The notes beneath the pieces are model-generated. The model did not search any database. It saw nothing but the letters and a program-made list of their open reading frames with translations, and was not told the DNA's origin. A stretch of 64,000 nucleotides of DNA, taken from Ceratopteris richardii. Taxonomy: Eukaryota > Streptophyta > Polypodiopsida > Polypodiales > Pteridaceae. The stretch covers positions 782,001-846,000 of the forward strand of contig MU260052.1 in NCBI GenBank assembly GCA_020310875.1, written 5' to 3'. Positions 1 through 9,345 of this stretch are shown here, piece by piece. Each line of letters begins with the position of its first letter. The first letter of the stretch is position 1. The translations under genes and the position numbers were made by a program.

Positions 1-2
1 CC

Positions 3-2216
3 ACCTTTAACAGAATGGTCAATCTCATTTTTGGCCCCCTATTGCTGGAATCACTTAGAATCTTCATGGATGACTTCTCTTCGTTTTCAGGATCTCACAA
101 GGAAACTCCTCTAGATTGTTTGGACCACCACTTGAGGCAGCTGCAGAATGTTTTCAAAAGATGCAGGGAGACTAAGTTAAAGCTCAATCCAAACAAATGT
201 CATTTCCTTGTGACAGAAGGAACCCTCTTAGGACATGTGGTGTCGGCTAAAGGTATGGCCCCAGATCCTGACAAAATCATTTCTATATTAAAGTTGCCTA
301 AACCTAAATCCCCTAAAGAGATCCAGAGTTTCTTGGGGCATACTGGTTATCATAGAAGGTTCATAAAAATGTATGCAGAGATAGCTAGACCTCTGACTAG
401 ACTTACAGGTAAGGAAGTACCTTTTAAATGGGAAGAAGAGGAGGAAAAAGCATATCAGACATTACGGTCAAGGTTGGTGAGTGCTCCTATCTTGGTCACA
501 CCGGAGTGGTCAAAAATCTTTCATATACATGTCGATGCCAGTGCATATGCAGTGGGGGCAGTTCTGACCCAACCAAGTGAAGAATTTAAAATGGACAGGC
601 CAATTCAATATACCAGTAGAATCTTGACCAAGGCTGAAAGGAATTACAGTACTACTGAAAGGGAAGCACTAACAATGGTCTTTGCCGTCCAAAAATTCCG
701 TCATTACTTACTGGGGGTAAAATTTATTATTATATCAGATCACCAACCACTAAAATACCTCCTCAACAAACCCCAGGCCACCGGCAGAATATGGAGGTGG
801 CTATTGTTGTTCCAAGAGTTTGATTTTTCTGTAGTCCATAAACCAAGAAAAGACAATGTTATGGCGGATCACTTATCCAGAATAAATATGATGAATCAAT
901 CTAGTGGAATCAATGATGATTTTCCCGATGCTCATTTGTTTGCTGTAAAAGCTCAAAGCTGGTATTACGACATTAAAAATTTCATTAAAACAAGATTGTA
1001 TCCAGAAAAGGCTAGTGCTGTACAAAAGAAGAGCCTGCTAATCAAGAGTAGACCATATACCTTCATCGAAGATAAATTGTACAGACAGGGCAAAGATGAC
1101 CGGTTCAGGAAGTGTTTGGAAGAAGAAGAAGTGAGGGAAGTCCTTCACTCTGCACATGAAGGTACAGGTGGTGGGCACCTCCCAGGACATATTATGAGTC
1201 AGAGGATACTGGATGCGGGTCTATGGTGGCCTACACTATTTAGGGATGCAGATGAATGGGGAAAAGCATGTGACATTTGCCAGAGGTGTGGACCTAAGCC
1301 AACAAAGCAGAGGCATAACCCCTTGGTTATTTCCACCTCCTGGCAACCATTTGAGAAGTGGGGGTTAGATTTTGTAGGGCCAATCTACCCTCCCGCGTTT
1401 CCAAAAATAGAAAAATATCTCCTGATAGCTACTGATTATGCCACAAAGTGGGCTGAAGCTATTGCCTCATCCGATTGCACAGCCCAAACTGTTGCTGATT
1501 TCATTTATAGTAACATCATTTGCAGGTTTGGTTGTCCACTTGAAATTTGTACTGATCAAGGTACCCATTTTGTCAATAAAGTCCTGCAAGAAATTTTCAA
1601 CAGGTATAGAATTCTTCATAGGACCTCTTGTGCTTACTATCCACGAGCAAATGGACAGGCTGAGTCCACAAATAAGGTTTTAATTGCAATGTTAAGAAAG
1701 GAGTGTATGTTGCAACCCACTTCATGGGGCATCGCGTACCTAGGTACACTTTGGGCATACAGGCTAGCCTACAAAGAGGCCACTGGTTATTCCCCATTCC
1801 AACTGGTCTATGGCATCTTACCTATCGAGCCCTTTGAATTTTTACATGGATCACCTAAGATAGCATTCATGCAGGGAAAGAAGGATTGTGATATCTCTCA
1901 GAGGCTAGGAGCACTACATAAAGTGGAGGAGATTCGTCTACTTGCGACCAAACAATTGATAGAGACTCAGATAAAAAGGAAGGAGGCTCATGACCGATAT
2001 TTATGGCAGAACAACTTGAAGCCCGGTGACTTAGCTCTATTACACAGACCACAATTGTCTAATCAAACCAAAGGGAAATGGATCCCTCACTGGGAAGGCC
2101 CTTTTCGCATTACGAAGATGCTGCAGTGGGGTGCTGTGCAATTGGAAACACTGGATGGCGACACCCTACCCTTGGTAAACATCTCCAGACTCAAGGGTTA
2201 CCACCAAAAATCATAA
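3..2216 (+). CDS. pol: Ty3/gypsy pol fragment: RT end, RNase H, integrase
   Basis: This is the C-terminal part of a retrotransposon polyprotein that copies the RNA into cDNA and integrates it. The frame is open to the window edge; the first ATG at 15 is internal. The RT active-site region FMDDFSSFSG is near residue 17. RNase H runs about 165-290 (HVDASAYAVGAVL, TTEREALTMVFAVQKFRHYL, ADHLSRI). An HHCC zinc finger is near 380-425 (HEGTGGGH through CDICQRC). The integrase core runs about 445-560 (WGLDFVGPI, ATDYATKWAEA, CTDQGTHFVN, YYPRANGQAEST). A C-terminal domain follows (LKPGDLALLHRP, GDTLPLVNISRLKGYH). No second RNase H lies between RNase H and integrase, and the linker with FPDAHLF resembles Athila-type pol more than Tat/Ogre. 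The visible part looks whole. Confidence 0.93.
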   Translation, partial: TFNRMVNLIFGPLLLESLRIFMDDFSSFSGSHKETPLDCLDHHLRQLQNVFKRCRETKLKLNPNKCHFLVTEGTLLGHVVSAKGMAPDPDKIISILKLPKPKSPKEIQSFLGHTGYHRRFIKMYAEIARPLTRLTGKEVPFKWEEEEEKAYQTLRSRLVSAPILVTPEWSKIFHIHVDASAYAVGAVLTQPSEEFKMDRPIQYTSRILTKAERNYSTTEREALTMVFAVQKFRHYLLGVKFIIISDHQPLKYLLNKPQATGRIWRWLLLFQEFDFSVVHKPRKDNVMADHLSRINMMNQSSGINDDFPDAHLFAVKAQSWYYDIKNFIKTRLYPEKASAVQKKSLLIKSRPYTFIEDKLYRQGKDDRFRKCLEEEEVREVLHSAHEGTGGGHLPGHIMSQRILDAGLWWPTLFRDADEWGKACDICQRCGPKPTKQRHNPLVISTSWQPFEKWGLDFVGPIYPPAFPKIEKYLLIATDYATKWAEAIASSDCTAQTVADFIYSNIICRFGCPLEICTDQGTHFVNKVLQEIFNRYRILHRTSCAYYPRANGQAESTNKVLIAMLRKECMLQPTSWGIAYLGTLWAYRLAYKEATGYSPFQLVYGILPIEPFEFLHGSPKIAFMQGKKDCDISQRLGALHKVEEIRLLATKQLIETQIKRKEAHDRYLWQNNLKPGDLALLHRPQLSNQTKGKWIPHWEGPFRITKMLQWGAVQLETLDGDTLPLVNISRLKGYHQKS

Positions 2217-2640
2217 CCATTGCATTTCAATTATTTTGTTTTGTCATAACCATTGCAATTTCAATCATTTTGTTTCCTAATTATTTGGATTGTTTTAATA
2301 AGTAGTAATCAACATTTTTTTCGGTGCAAGTTTTTTTTTCTTGGTTATTATTTCATCAATAAATTTTCATTGTTCATAAAATTGGGCGCCATTTTTTTTT
2401 TTTTTTTGGATGGCTCTTAATTCAGCGCAAAAACTTTCAATCATGCTCTCTTCTTTTGTTTAACTCTTGAATGGATGAGATTAGATCTTGCATCTCCTCT
2501 CTTTTGAGCTCTCTTTTGGGGTGAACCATCCATTCCTGTGAGGTAATCCTTCATACCTACTTGCTATATAAGGTATTCGCTCTTTCATTCTTGATCCCCT
2601 CAGAAGTGCAAATATCATTATCCCCGGCGCCTCCACGCAA
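2217..2640 (+). other. Spacer between pol and 3' region of A
   Basis: This AT-rich spacer has T-runs and no convincing ORF. It holds a TATA-box-like sequence at 2564-2573 and a pyrimidine-rich CAG near 2601-2603, annotated separately. Confidence 0.6.
2564..2573 (+). promoter_or_regulatory. Internal TATA-box-like element in A
   Basis: The sequence CTATATAAGG matches the plant TATA consensus. It lies about 350 bases after the pol stop and before the C-rich 3' region. Thirty bases on, CCCCTCAG could serve as a splice acceptor. Equivalent TATA boxes occur between pol and the 3' ORF in elements B and E. A promoter function is inference. Confidence 0.45.
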
Positions 2641-3700
2641 TACCTCTCCTCCAACCCCATCGATTGCCACCCCCTAAACCACCCCATAAACCACCCGAAC
2701 GCACCCAACCGCCCTCAACCACCAATCTCCAACCTACGCCCTCACAACCCGCACACCAATACCCTCCAACCCCACCCCCTCATCAGCCATCAACCACCCA
2801 CACCCTCCGCCATCCCCTTGCTCCTCTCACCCCCACAACCTCCTCCTCTCCCCCCCACACCCTCCGCCATCCCCTTGCTCCTCTCACCCGCCGCTAACAT
2901 CTCTACCCGCCTACGCATCCCTCCATACCTTTCCCCCCCCTTCCACCTAGCTTCTCCAACCCGCCCGCGACCGCCCCCTTCCACCATCTCCCCCCGGCTA
3001 TTGACCCGCTTAATATATCCTCCGCACAGTGACCCGCCATCTAATCTCCTCCTACCCCTCCAAACCCACGCACCAAACCATCCGCCATCCCCTGCCTCCG
3101 CCATCCGCATCCCTCCCCTCCCGCCCGTCCTCCACCCGCCGCCTCCCCCGCTGCCCTTTTCACCCGCCCCGCTGCCTTCCCCCTCCGCTGCCTCCGCCGG
3201 TGCCCCGCCCAGCCTCCAACCCCCTTCCAGCACCCCGCAGGCGACACCCCTCCTCTGCCATTCCAAACCCCTTCGTAGCCGCCGGCGCCTACCCCCTCCG
3301 CCCCGCAGTATCCGCCATCCGCAGCCCTCCGCATCCCCTCCTCCCCCGCCCCCCCCGCTGCCCTTTTCACCCGCCCCCCGCCCGCCCCCCGCCCGCCCCC
3401 CGCTGCCTTTTCACTCGCCCCCCGCTGCCCTTTTCACCCGCCCTGCTGCCTTCCTCCTCTGCCTTCCTCCTCCGCCGACCGACCGCAGCCCGCGCCCGCC
3501 CGCCTGCCATTCCCGCAGCTTCCGCCTCCGCCGCCGACTCCGCCCCACCATTCTGCCACCCTCCTCCGCAGGCCGCCTAACCATCCAACCGCCTCAGTGC
3601 CTCACCCCCGGATATCCCTCCACTTAATCCACCATCTCCTTCCCCTATCCTCACCACATCTCCTGCCACGGCCCCCATTCATCCTTATACTCCCGTTCCC
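2640..3700 (+). other. C-rich, proline-coding island in 3' region of A
   Basis: About 1 kb of strongly C-rich, G-poor forward strand, unlike the AT-rich surroundings. Forward frames stay open for long stretches and would encode Pro/Ser/Leu/Arg-rich protein, for example 269 codons at 2818-3627, but I see no ATG from about 2640 to 3690. Short units recur: a roughly 33-base stretch near 2799 reappears near 2857, and a CTGCCCTTTTCACCCGCC-type unit recurs near 3148, 3356 and 3424. It may be the proline-rich start of a 3' ORF reached by splicing, or an expanded pyrimidine repeat with no protein product. Open frames here are weak evidence because C-rich DNA rarely forms stop codons. Confidence 0.5.
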
Positions 3701-3997
3701 CCACATGGCTCTTCTTCATTCCGCCCACTCATTCAAACCCAGCTGAACCCGCACAACCCTACCTGTACTCCCCCACGTCCCCCTGTTTCCCAATTTCCTA
3801 CTCCAAGTAATGCACCACCCACCCAACCCCATCATTCCAATCTTCATTCCACAACCGGTCCCTCTACCATTCCAACCAATTCTCAAACTCCGCCTGTAGA
3901 ACCTGTTCCTCCATCTGATACCCAGGCTGAACCCTCCTTTTTCCTATTACTTCGCGAAGCCAGTAACATTGCTCAGGGAAGTGCTGACGCTTCCAAG

Positions 3998-4324
3998 TTG
4001 TCCCTGGATTCCATTTCAGCTGCAGCGAGCATTCATCAACAATATATTTCGACTATAGACAACATAAATCGCATGGCCGCCTCCCAGTGGCAATCTCTCA
4101 CTGAATCAGCCCGCTTGCTCAAGGAGGAGCGAGATAGGTATCGAGACATTGCGGATTCTGCGCTCCACACTTTAGAGGATCTTCAAACTCGTTTACAGTT
4201 AGGTTTATGTGATAATGCAGCGTGTCGGCGTATTAAGCGCGAACGGGACCATCTTCGCAATTGCCTTAGTTCTATCCAACATCTTATTGAGCAAGCTTCC
4301 GTTCCCCTCCCATCTTCACCTTAG
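3998..4324 (+). CDS. Coiled-coil 3' ORF of gypsy A
   Basis: This short frame ends at 4324; the first ATG in it is at 4073, and the frame extends upstream of 3998 without ATG. The product is helical with heptad-like spacing (LTESARLLKEERDRYRDIAD, then LHTLEDLQTRLQ) and a CDNAACRRIKRERDHLR segment. It lies after pol and before the 3' LTR, where Athila-type elements carry an extra ORF. I see no signal peptide or membrane segment, so nothing supports an envelope protein. Its function is unknown; a structural or oligomerising role is a guess. Confidence 0.5.
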   Translation: MSLDSISAAASIHQQYISTIDNINRMAASQWQSLTESARLLKEERDRYRDIADSALHTLEDLQTRLQLGLCDNAACRRIKRERDHLRNCLSSIQHLIEQASVPLPSSP

Positions 4325-4629
4325 CCACCTCCTCAATAGTCTCAATCCCGGTTTAATAATGTGCTGGCCACTTTTCAATAAATTACACGGCTTCAGCCTT
4401 AGTTCTAGCTTCCCAATAATTGTATCATCCTTATGCTTATGCCAATCAGAATTCAATAATCATTGGATATTGTTCTTCCTTTCCTTCGTAATCAATAAAA
4501 GTACCCTTTCTCTTTTTTTCGGCTTTAATTTCTCTCTGTTCATATACATGTTCATTTTGGTTCTTAAGCAGTTCTTGTATCCAGTGTGTTGTCTCTCTGG
4601 GTCGGAGAGTCCTTTAGGTGGTGGGCATC
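4325..4629 (+). other. 3' untranslated region of A with polypurine tract
   Basis: This AT-rich non-coding stretch ends in a purine-rich run (GGTGGTGGGCATC) directly before the TG of the 3' LTR. That is the expected place of the polypurine tract that primes plus-strand synthesis. Confidence 0.55.
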
Positions 4630-5578
4630 TGTTGAGCCCATAAAAGTCATGTTGGTCAAAGCCAACCGGTCAAAGTCAACAAGGTCAAGGTCAAGCCAAC
4701 AGGTGCAAAGTCAAAGTGCCTAAGTGACAATTAATTGTCCTGCAAAGGGTAAATTGGAGAAGCGGGTTGCGTATTTTCTCTAATTTCCCTAAGGATCAGA
4801 ATGTGTTTTAAAGTATTTGGGAAGGTTTAGGTGAACCCCCTTTAGTACACAAAGGAAGAATTAAAAGGGAATGTGAAGGCATGTGAAGCGGAAAAGTGTA
4901 CGCACAAGTGAAAGTATGACCCCCATTAAAATTTTTTGGTTTTACACTAAAGTCACTACGGGACAAAGGGCAATTCGTTGGCCGCCAACTAAAAAGAGAA
5001 TCTTGGGACATCAAAGGAAGCCCAAGAGTCCATGGCAGTTAGAAGTCACGGGACCGGCGGATTCAAAAGAGGACAAAGGCTATTCTTGGACACATTGAGA
5101 GTAAGGAGCAAGAGAGAGCTTCAGAGGAAGTAAGAAAGGAAAGGAAGAGCCACCAGTGTGCGACGAGACCGAAGAGTGCAAGAGGAGTCAAGAGGAAGGT
5201 GTGCAGAGAAGGCGGGGTTGGATTCCAAGAGTCCCAAGGTCTATTGTGTGTGCGCGGCCGAGATACCAATTCCTTAGCTTGGTGGAAGCTTAGTGCGAGG
5301 TGTGCACAAGGGAAGCGTGAAGCAAGTGAAGGATTGGTGCAGGAGACGCCGCTGCCAGAGGACTTGAGATAATTGGTCTTCTGTAATTGACATTCTCTGA
5401 AGTTGTATTTAGTCATTGATTGGACTGTATTCAGTCATTTTAATTGTTGCAAGATAATCAATATTCAAGGTCTCCAGGAGTATTCCTTTGCAGAAGTTCT
5501 CACTATTATTCCATTTTCATCATCTCCTTTTTTCTCCTACAAACCCTCAAACTCCTTCTTGTCCACGAATCCCCAACA
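4630..5578 (+). repeat. 3' LTR of gypsy A
   Basis: The LTR runs from TGTTGAGCCC to CCCCAACA, 949 bases with TG...CA ends. The limits are fixed by comparison with a reverse-strand copy at 33622-34685 that shares both ends. The first 90 bases hold six GTCAA (W-box core) motifs. The next five bases are CAAAG; the matching target duplication would lie outside the window. Confidence 0.85.
4654..4717 (-). promoter_or_regulatory. W-box (TTGAC) cluster in LTR A
   Basis: Six copies of GTCAA (TTGAC on the reverse strand), mostly as GGTCAA or AGTCAA, fall in about 64 bases at the LTR start. TTGAC(C/T) is the core bound by plant WRKY factors. The other LTR of the family has eight cores in the same part, so the cluster is a family trait. 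Stress- or defence-linked transcription is inference. Confidence 0.5.
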
Positions 5579-6781
5579 CAAAGCATAAAAAAAGATATAC
5601 TTTATGACCTAAATCATAATGAGGAGTTCACAACTACAGAAGATAAGGAGAAAGAAGAAGACTTGGATCTCATGGACATAGATGATCAAGAGGAGGGACA
5701 AAAGGAACAAATAACCAATGATCGGATAAAGCTCTCTATGGAGACTGATTCAATCTTAACTCTGGATAATAAAGCACAGGAAAAAGAAGGACAGGTCCTT
5801 GAAGAGAAACAACAAGGAATGGAGAAAAAGAAGGCAGAAGAGATAGAGATAATAAAAGAAATATCAGATCATGAGAAAGAAGAGGATCATACATTAGAGT
5901 ACTATGAGGAAGATGTTGCAGGAAAAGAAGAAATGAAAGAAGAAAAGGGTTATGAAGAACAAAAGAACCAGGTTATAGAATATGAGGAAGGAGATGAAGA
6001 AGAGAATGACTGCAAAGAAGAAAAGCAGATAGAAGTTAAGCAGATGGAACTAGAAGCTGGATTAGAAAGGATACCTAAAGATATCAGGTCTGCTTGTAAA
6101 GTAATCATGAGCAATATAGAGCAGTTCAGACCATCTAGCAGAAACATGATCATATCAGGAATGGTGGTTGAATCAGAGTTTGTGAAAGGTAGTAGAATCA
6201 TTAATGAACAAAAGAAAGAAAATGAACAATTAGAGGAACAACTGAAGATTGTACAGGAAAATAATGAAGATTTGACCAAAAGAATAATCTCATTAGAAGA
6301 GCTAGAAGTGCAACAACAAAACAAAATTCAATTTCTTGAGGAGAAATGTGCAAAGCAAATAGAGCATAGTAGCAAAATAGAAATGGAGCTGAAGAAAATA
6401 GAAGGAAGATACAGAACACTTCAAAGCTCATATCAGATTATGGTTAAAGCAAATGAAGAGATAAACAAATTATTGATGGAAGAAGGTCAAATGAAGGAAG
6501 AAAGTAAGATTGTATAGGTAACACAAGATGAGAGGGAGGAATTGAACAAAGAAATTCTAAGGCTACAAGTAGAACTGAAGGAAGTCAAGGAATTGGAAAA
6601 GCAAGCTAGTGTACATGCTGCCAGCTCAATGAGAGGTTATAATAAACTACATTTGGATATAGCAAAAGAAAGGAGTGATTGGCAGTTGAGTATGGAAAAG
6701 GAAAGAAGTGAGTGGAAATCAGAAAGGGAGTTGTGGACATCTCAGAATAGAAGCTTAATGTTGATGGTGGAGGAGCTGTAG
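5579..6781 (+). pseudogene. 3' ORF of gypsy C: acidic and coiled-coil part
   Basis: This part would encode a highly charged protein rich in Glu and Lys (KEKEEDLDLMDIDDQEEGQ, MELEAGLERIPKDIRSACK) and then long heptad coiled coils (KKENEQLEEQLKIVQENN, LEELEVQQQNKIQFLEEKC, then LEKQASVHAASSMRGY). It has no transmembrane segment or signal peptide, so it does not look like an envelope gene. It starts immediately after the LTR of A, which split this ORF. Its function is unknown; filament-like oligomerisation is a guess. The region is interrupted. Confidence 0.65.
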
Positions 6782-6961
6782 AAAAAGCTAGAAAATCCAC
6801 AAAGCCAGGTTGAAGAGCAGATAGAGACTACACAAGCAGAAGAATATGAAGGGGGAGATGATAATAGAACTCAACATTTTGGTGAACAAGAAAACAAAGC
6901 AGCAGTTGAGGAGTAGTCAGATGAGTTTGTTCAGAAACTTTTAACAGATAGAGAATCTAGA

Positions 6962-8050
6962 ATGGAATTTATCAGAAAAATGCATAATGAATATGAAGAA
7001 CAAATTGTGAATTTTGCTCTCAACAAGGGAATAAATCCAGACCAACACCATTGGGCAACAGATGGTCTTGGTATACCTTTTTGCATGATTATTGAAAGTA
7101 TTAAAAATTACCAGCTTGCAAGGGTAGGATTGTCATCAAACAAGTATATGGAATATGAAGAGGACATCAATGTAACTAAGGAATTATTTGAAAAAGCCAA
7201 TCCTAAATGGAGGAACAAGTGGTTAGATGCTAACAAAGAATGCAGGAAAATCTCGAAAGAGGCACCAATTCAGTTAAAGATAAATCCAGCCTATTGTCCA
7301 GTAGCAAGAAGAAGGGAATGGACTGTGTTTTGGGAAAGAAGAAATGCAGGACAGATTCCAGCAAAATGGTTGAACTTTCCAAAGATAGCAAGACCGAAAG
7401 CAGGAACATGGCCAACAAAGAAATATGTGGTTGACACAACAGAGTCTATCATATCTACATATGAAGATGTCAATGATCCAGCTTGTATTCTATTAAGCAG
7501 AGTAATGCGACCTATATTGGCATGTTTAGAAACCTTTACAGATACAGATGTCAGAACCTTTAATTACATTGGGTTCAATTCACCAACTAATGCCTTACTT
7601 TTTGATTTAAGTGACACCCCCGACAAAATTTGTTTAATGGCCTATTATAGGAGGACAATATTTTTGGGAAGTCACTATCTCCAAATTTTTGAAGATGCTT
7701 TTGGTTATGGATATTTTGAAAAAGAATCGGAAATTTTTGGGAATTTATCAGCAATTACTAAATCAAGACTCACAGCCTATGAAGCAGCATATACAGAATA
7801 CCTAATGAAAGATGTGATAGATAAACCAAAAGAAGCAGTACAGTGGAGAAAAGCCCTATTTGAAATGGTGAATAACTTGAACATCACAGAAAGAAAAAGT
7901 CATGATCTACTATCACGTGTATCAAAGAAAGAAGAAGTGAAGGAAGCACTCATTGAATATCAGCAAGAATATTTTTTGTCAGGAGCCAAAAAGTCTAGGA
8001 GGGGAAGAATGTTAGAAGAAGCATTTTTTTTTGAAAAGAAATATTTGTAA
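6962..8050 (+). CDS. 3' ORF of gypsy C: C-terminal globular part
   Basis: An open frame of about 362 codons with mixed, globular-looking composition and aromatic clusters (RRREWTVFWERRNAGQIPAK, ILLSRVMRPILACLETFTD, FEDAFGYGYFEKESEIFG). I do not recognise the fold. The frame runs through the polypurine tract, which codes for the Ser-Arg-Arg-Gly-Arg part, and ends about 40 bases inside the 3' LTR, so the protein's last 13 or so residues are LTR-encoded. The matching region in B lies beyond B's visible 3' end. Together with the coiled-coil part upstream this is the family's 3' ORF region. Confidence 0.6.
   Translation: MEFIRKMHNEYEEQIVNFALNKGINPDQHHWATDGLGIPFCMIIESIKNYQLARVGLSSNKYMEYEEDINVTKELFEKANPKWRNKWLDANKECRKISKEAPIQLKINPAYCPVARRREWTVFWERRNAGQIPAKWLNFPKIARPKAGTWPTKKYVVDTTESIISTYEDVNDPACILLSRVMRPILACLETFTDTDVRTFNYIGFNSPTNALLFDLSDTPDKICLMAYYRRTIFLGSHYLQIFEDAFGYGYFEKESEIFGNLSAITKSRLTAYEAAYTEYLMKDVIDKPKEAVQWRKALFEMVNNLNITERKSHDLLSRVSKKEEVKEALIEYQQEYFLSGAKKSRRGRMLEEAFFFEKKYL
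7997..8009 (+). other. Polypurine tract of gypsy C
   Basis: AGGAGGGGAAGAA lies directly before the TGTT of the 3' LTR. All 13 bases are purine, as expected for the plus-strand primer. Confidence 0.75.
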
Positions 8051-8830
8051 AATGTCAAAAAATCTTAGAAATATTTATGCAAATGATGTACAAATGAGGA
8101 AGAGTCTTCCTCATATAAATTAGAATCATATATATTTTTTCTAGAATTTTTGGAAGCTCTTTGATAGCATATTTTTAGATTAGAAGGGAAAAGGACCAAA
8201 AATCAAGTGTGAAAAGGGACACTTGAAAATGTATAAAAGATAATTTCCTCTACTTTGAGAGGGTTGGTTGTATTATTTTTGCTATCCAAGTAATATGAAG
8301 AGCTCTCCTGCAAGAAATCGTGTTTTCTACTTCCATGTGATTTTCTTTGATTTGTTTAGTTTATTCTATGTGTGATCCATGGAATTTGCAAGCTTCAGTT
8401 GTGTATTTCTGATTAATGTGTATGAAGAGAGGTGATCCTTAGATTATTGAGTGAGAAAGTGCTAAGGAATAAAGTTGGAGATGGAAATTATCAAATTTCA
8501 CAGAATCACGATTGTCTCTTCTGAAGGTTACATGTATCATTTTTGAGATTTGACTTCATAATTTTGATCTGCTGAGAAAATAACACACTTTAGGCACCAA
8601 TATCATTGAAAATGATGTAGTGTAGCTCAAGATAATCAAAACCCTAGAAATTTCTCTTCATCTTCACCATTTCTAAGAAAAACAGCCATTTTCCTCTTAT
8701 TCTTGGATTCCATCAACTTAGAAGGGGCTGTGGTCTTGTATACTTCCCGGATTGACAAATGTAAGATTTATTGTTGATCCTTTATGCTAAAATGATTGGA
8801 GAGGACAACTCCAAAGGGTAACAATAAACA
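8010..8830 (+). repeat. 3' LTR of gypsy C
   Basis: The LTR runs from TGTTAGAAGAAGC to GGGTAACAATAAACA, 821 bases. Its reverse-strand relative is the 5' LTR of B (32804-33464). A TATA-like GTATAAAAGA lies near 8231-8240. Near 8498-8518 it holds a TTCACAGAATCACGATTGTC stretch that resembles the repeat unit of B's leader array. Confidence 0.85.
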
Positions 8831-9014
8831 CATATGGTGGTACTTTGTACTTAGGGATATTATTGAGATCTTACTTCAATTCTAATAATCATCATCAGAC
8901 ATAGCTATTCCAACCATCCATCTTCTCTGTGTCTCTTGCCACTTTTATGCTCCTTGTGTGTGCTTCTTATGTGTCTCTTGCACTTCTACACACACCCAAT
9001 AGTGATATCAAAGT
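8831..9014 (+). repeat. LTR tail and primer-binding site of Copia H
   Basis: Sequence with CTCTTGC(AC)TTCT repeats ends near 8999 and is followed by TGATATCAAAGT (9003-9014), a decayed match to the Copia PBS TGGTATCAGAGC. The upstream part of this LTR is cut off by the LTR of gypsy C, which suggests that C inserted into it. Confidence 0.5.
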
Positions 9015-9278
9015 AGGCTCATATCCTTCTCAAGTTTTGCTTTTTTGCATTGTAGTGCATGCATACTTTTAACAGCGCAAATTTATGTTGGAGCATAGAA
9101 CATTGATCTTTAGAAGCCAAAAAGCATTTCCATTAGCCACACTAGAGTTTTAACCCCATTTAGAAGCCATTTATGCAATCAGAATTGCCATTAGAGTGAT
9201 AGATTGTGAGCTGAAATTTCAATATTCATTTCATATTTGATAAGTAAAGATCTTGTCACATTCTTGTTCTTTAGTGAA

Positions 9279-9345
9279 ATGGTAGGCATCAATGACTTTT
9301 TTGGCATGCTTCAAGCTGAAGGTAAGATTGATGGGACCAACTATC
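9279..9345 (+). pseudogene. gag: Copia H gag start
   Basis: From the ATG at 9279 the frame reads MVGINDFFGMLQAEGKIDGTNY, the N-terminal gag signature seen in Copia I. Copia D interrupts it at 9346, and gag sequence resumes after 15421. Confidence 0.65.

Larger units (their letters stand above)
1..5578 (+). mobile_element. Gypsy element A, 3' portion (Athila/Tat-like)
   Basis: This is a Ty3/gypsy LTR retrotransposon in forward orientation whose 5' LTR, gag and protease lie outside the window. Visible parts in order are the end of reverse transcriptase, RNase H, integrase, a spacer with a TATA box, a C-rich 3' region, a short coiled-coil ORF and a 3' LTR. The visible pol frame is open throughout. 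The LTR end at 5578 is followed directly by coding sequence of another element (C), so A inserted into C. A lone LTR of the same family lies on the other strand at 33622-34685. Confidence 0.85.
5579..8830 (+). mobile_element. Gypsy element C, 3' end (B family)
   Basis: This is the 3' end of a gypsy element in forward orientation: a long 3' ORF region, a polypurine tract and a 3' LTR (8010-8830). The LTR matches the reverse-strand LTR of element B (32804-33464), so B and C are one family. The 5' part of C lies beyond element A, outside the window. About two breaks are visible in the ORF region. Confidence 0.8.

Noticed and set aside
2790-3370. Gly-rich reverse-strand ORFs opposite the C-rich island
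   Set aside because: G-rich complement of a C-rich strand gives stop-poor frames in all phases; no motif or start context supports them.
5444-5578. 5' extension of C's 3' ORF into the LTR of A
   Set aside because: The frame is open by chance across the LTR end. The element boundary is at 5578, so this part is not C coding sequence.
3998-8050. Envelope genes in A and C
   Set aside because: No signal peptide, membrane span or cleavage site could be seen; the products are coiled-coil or globular.
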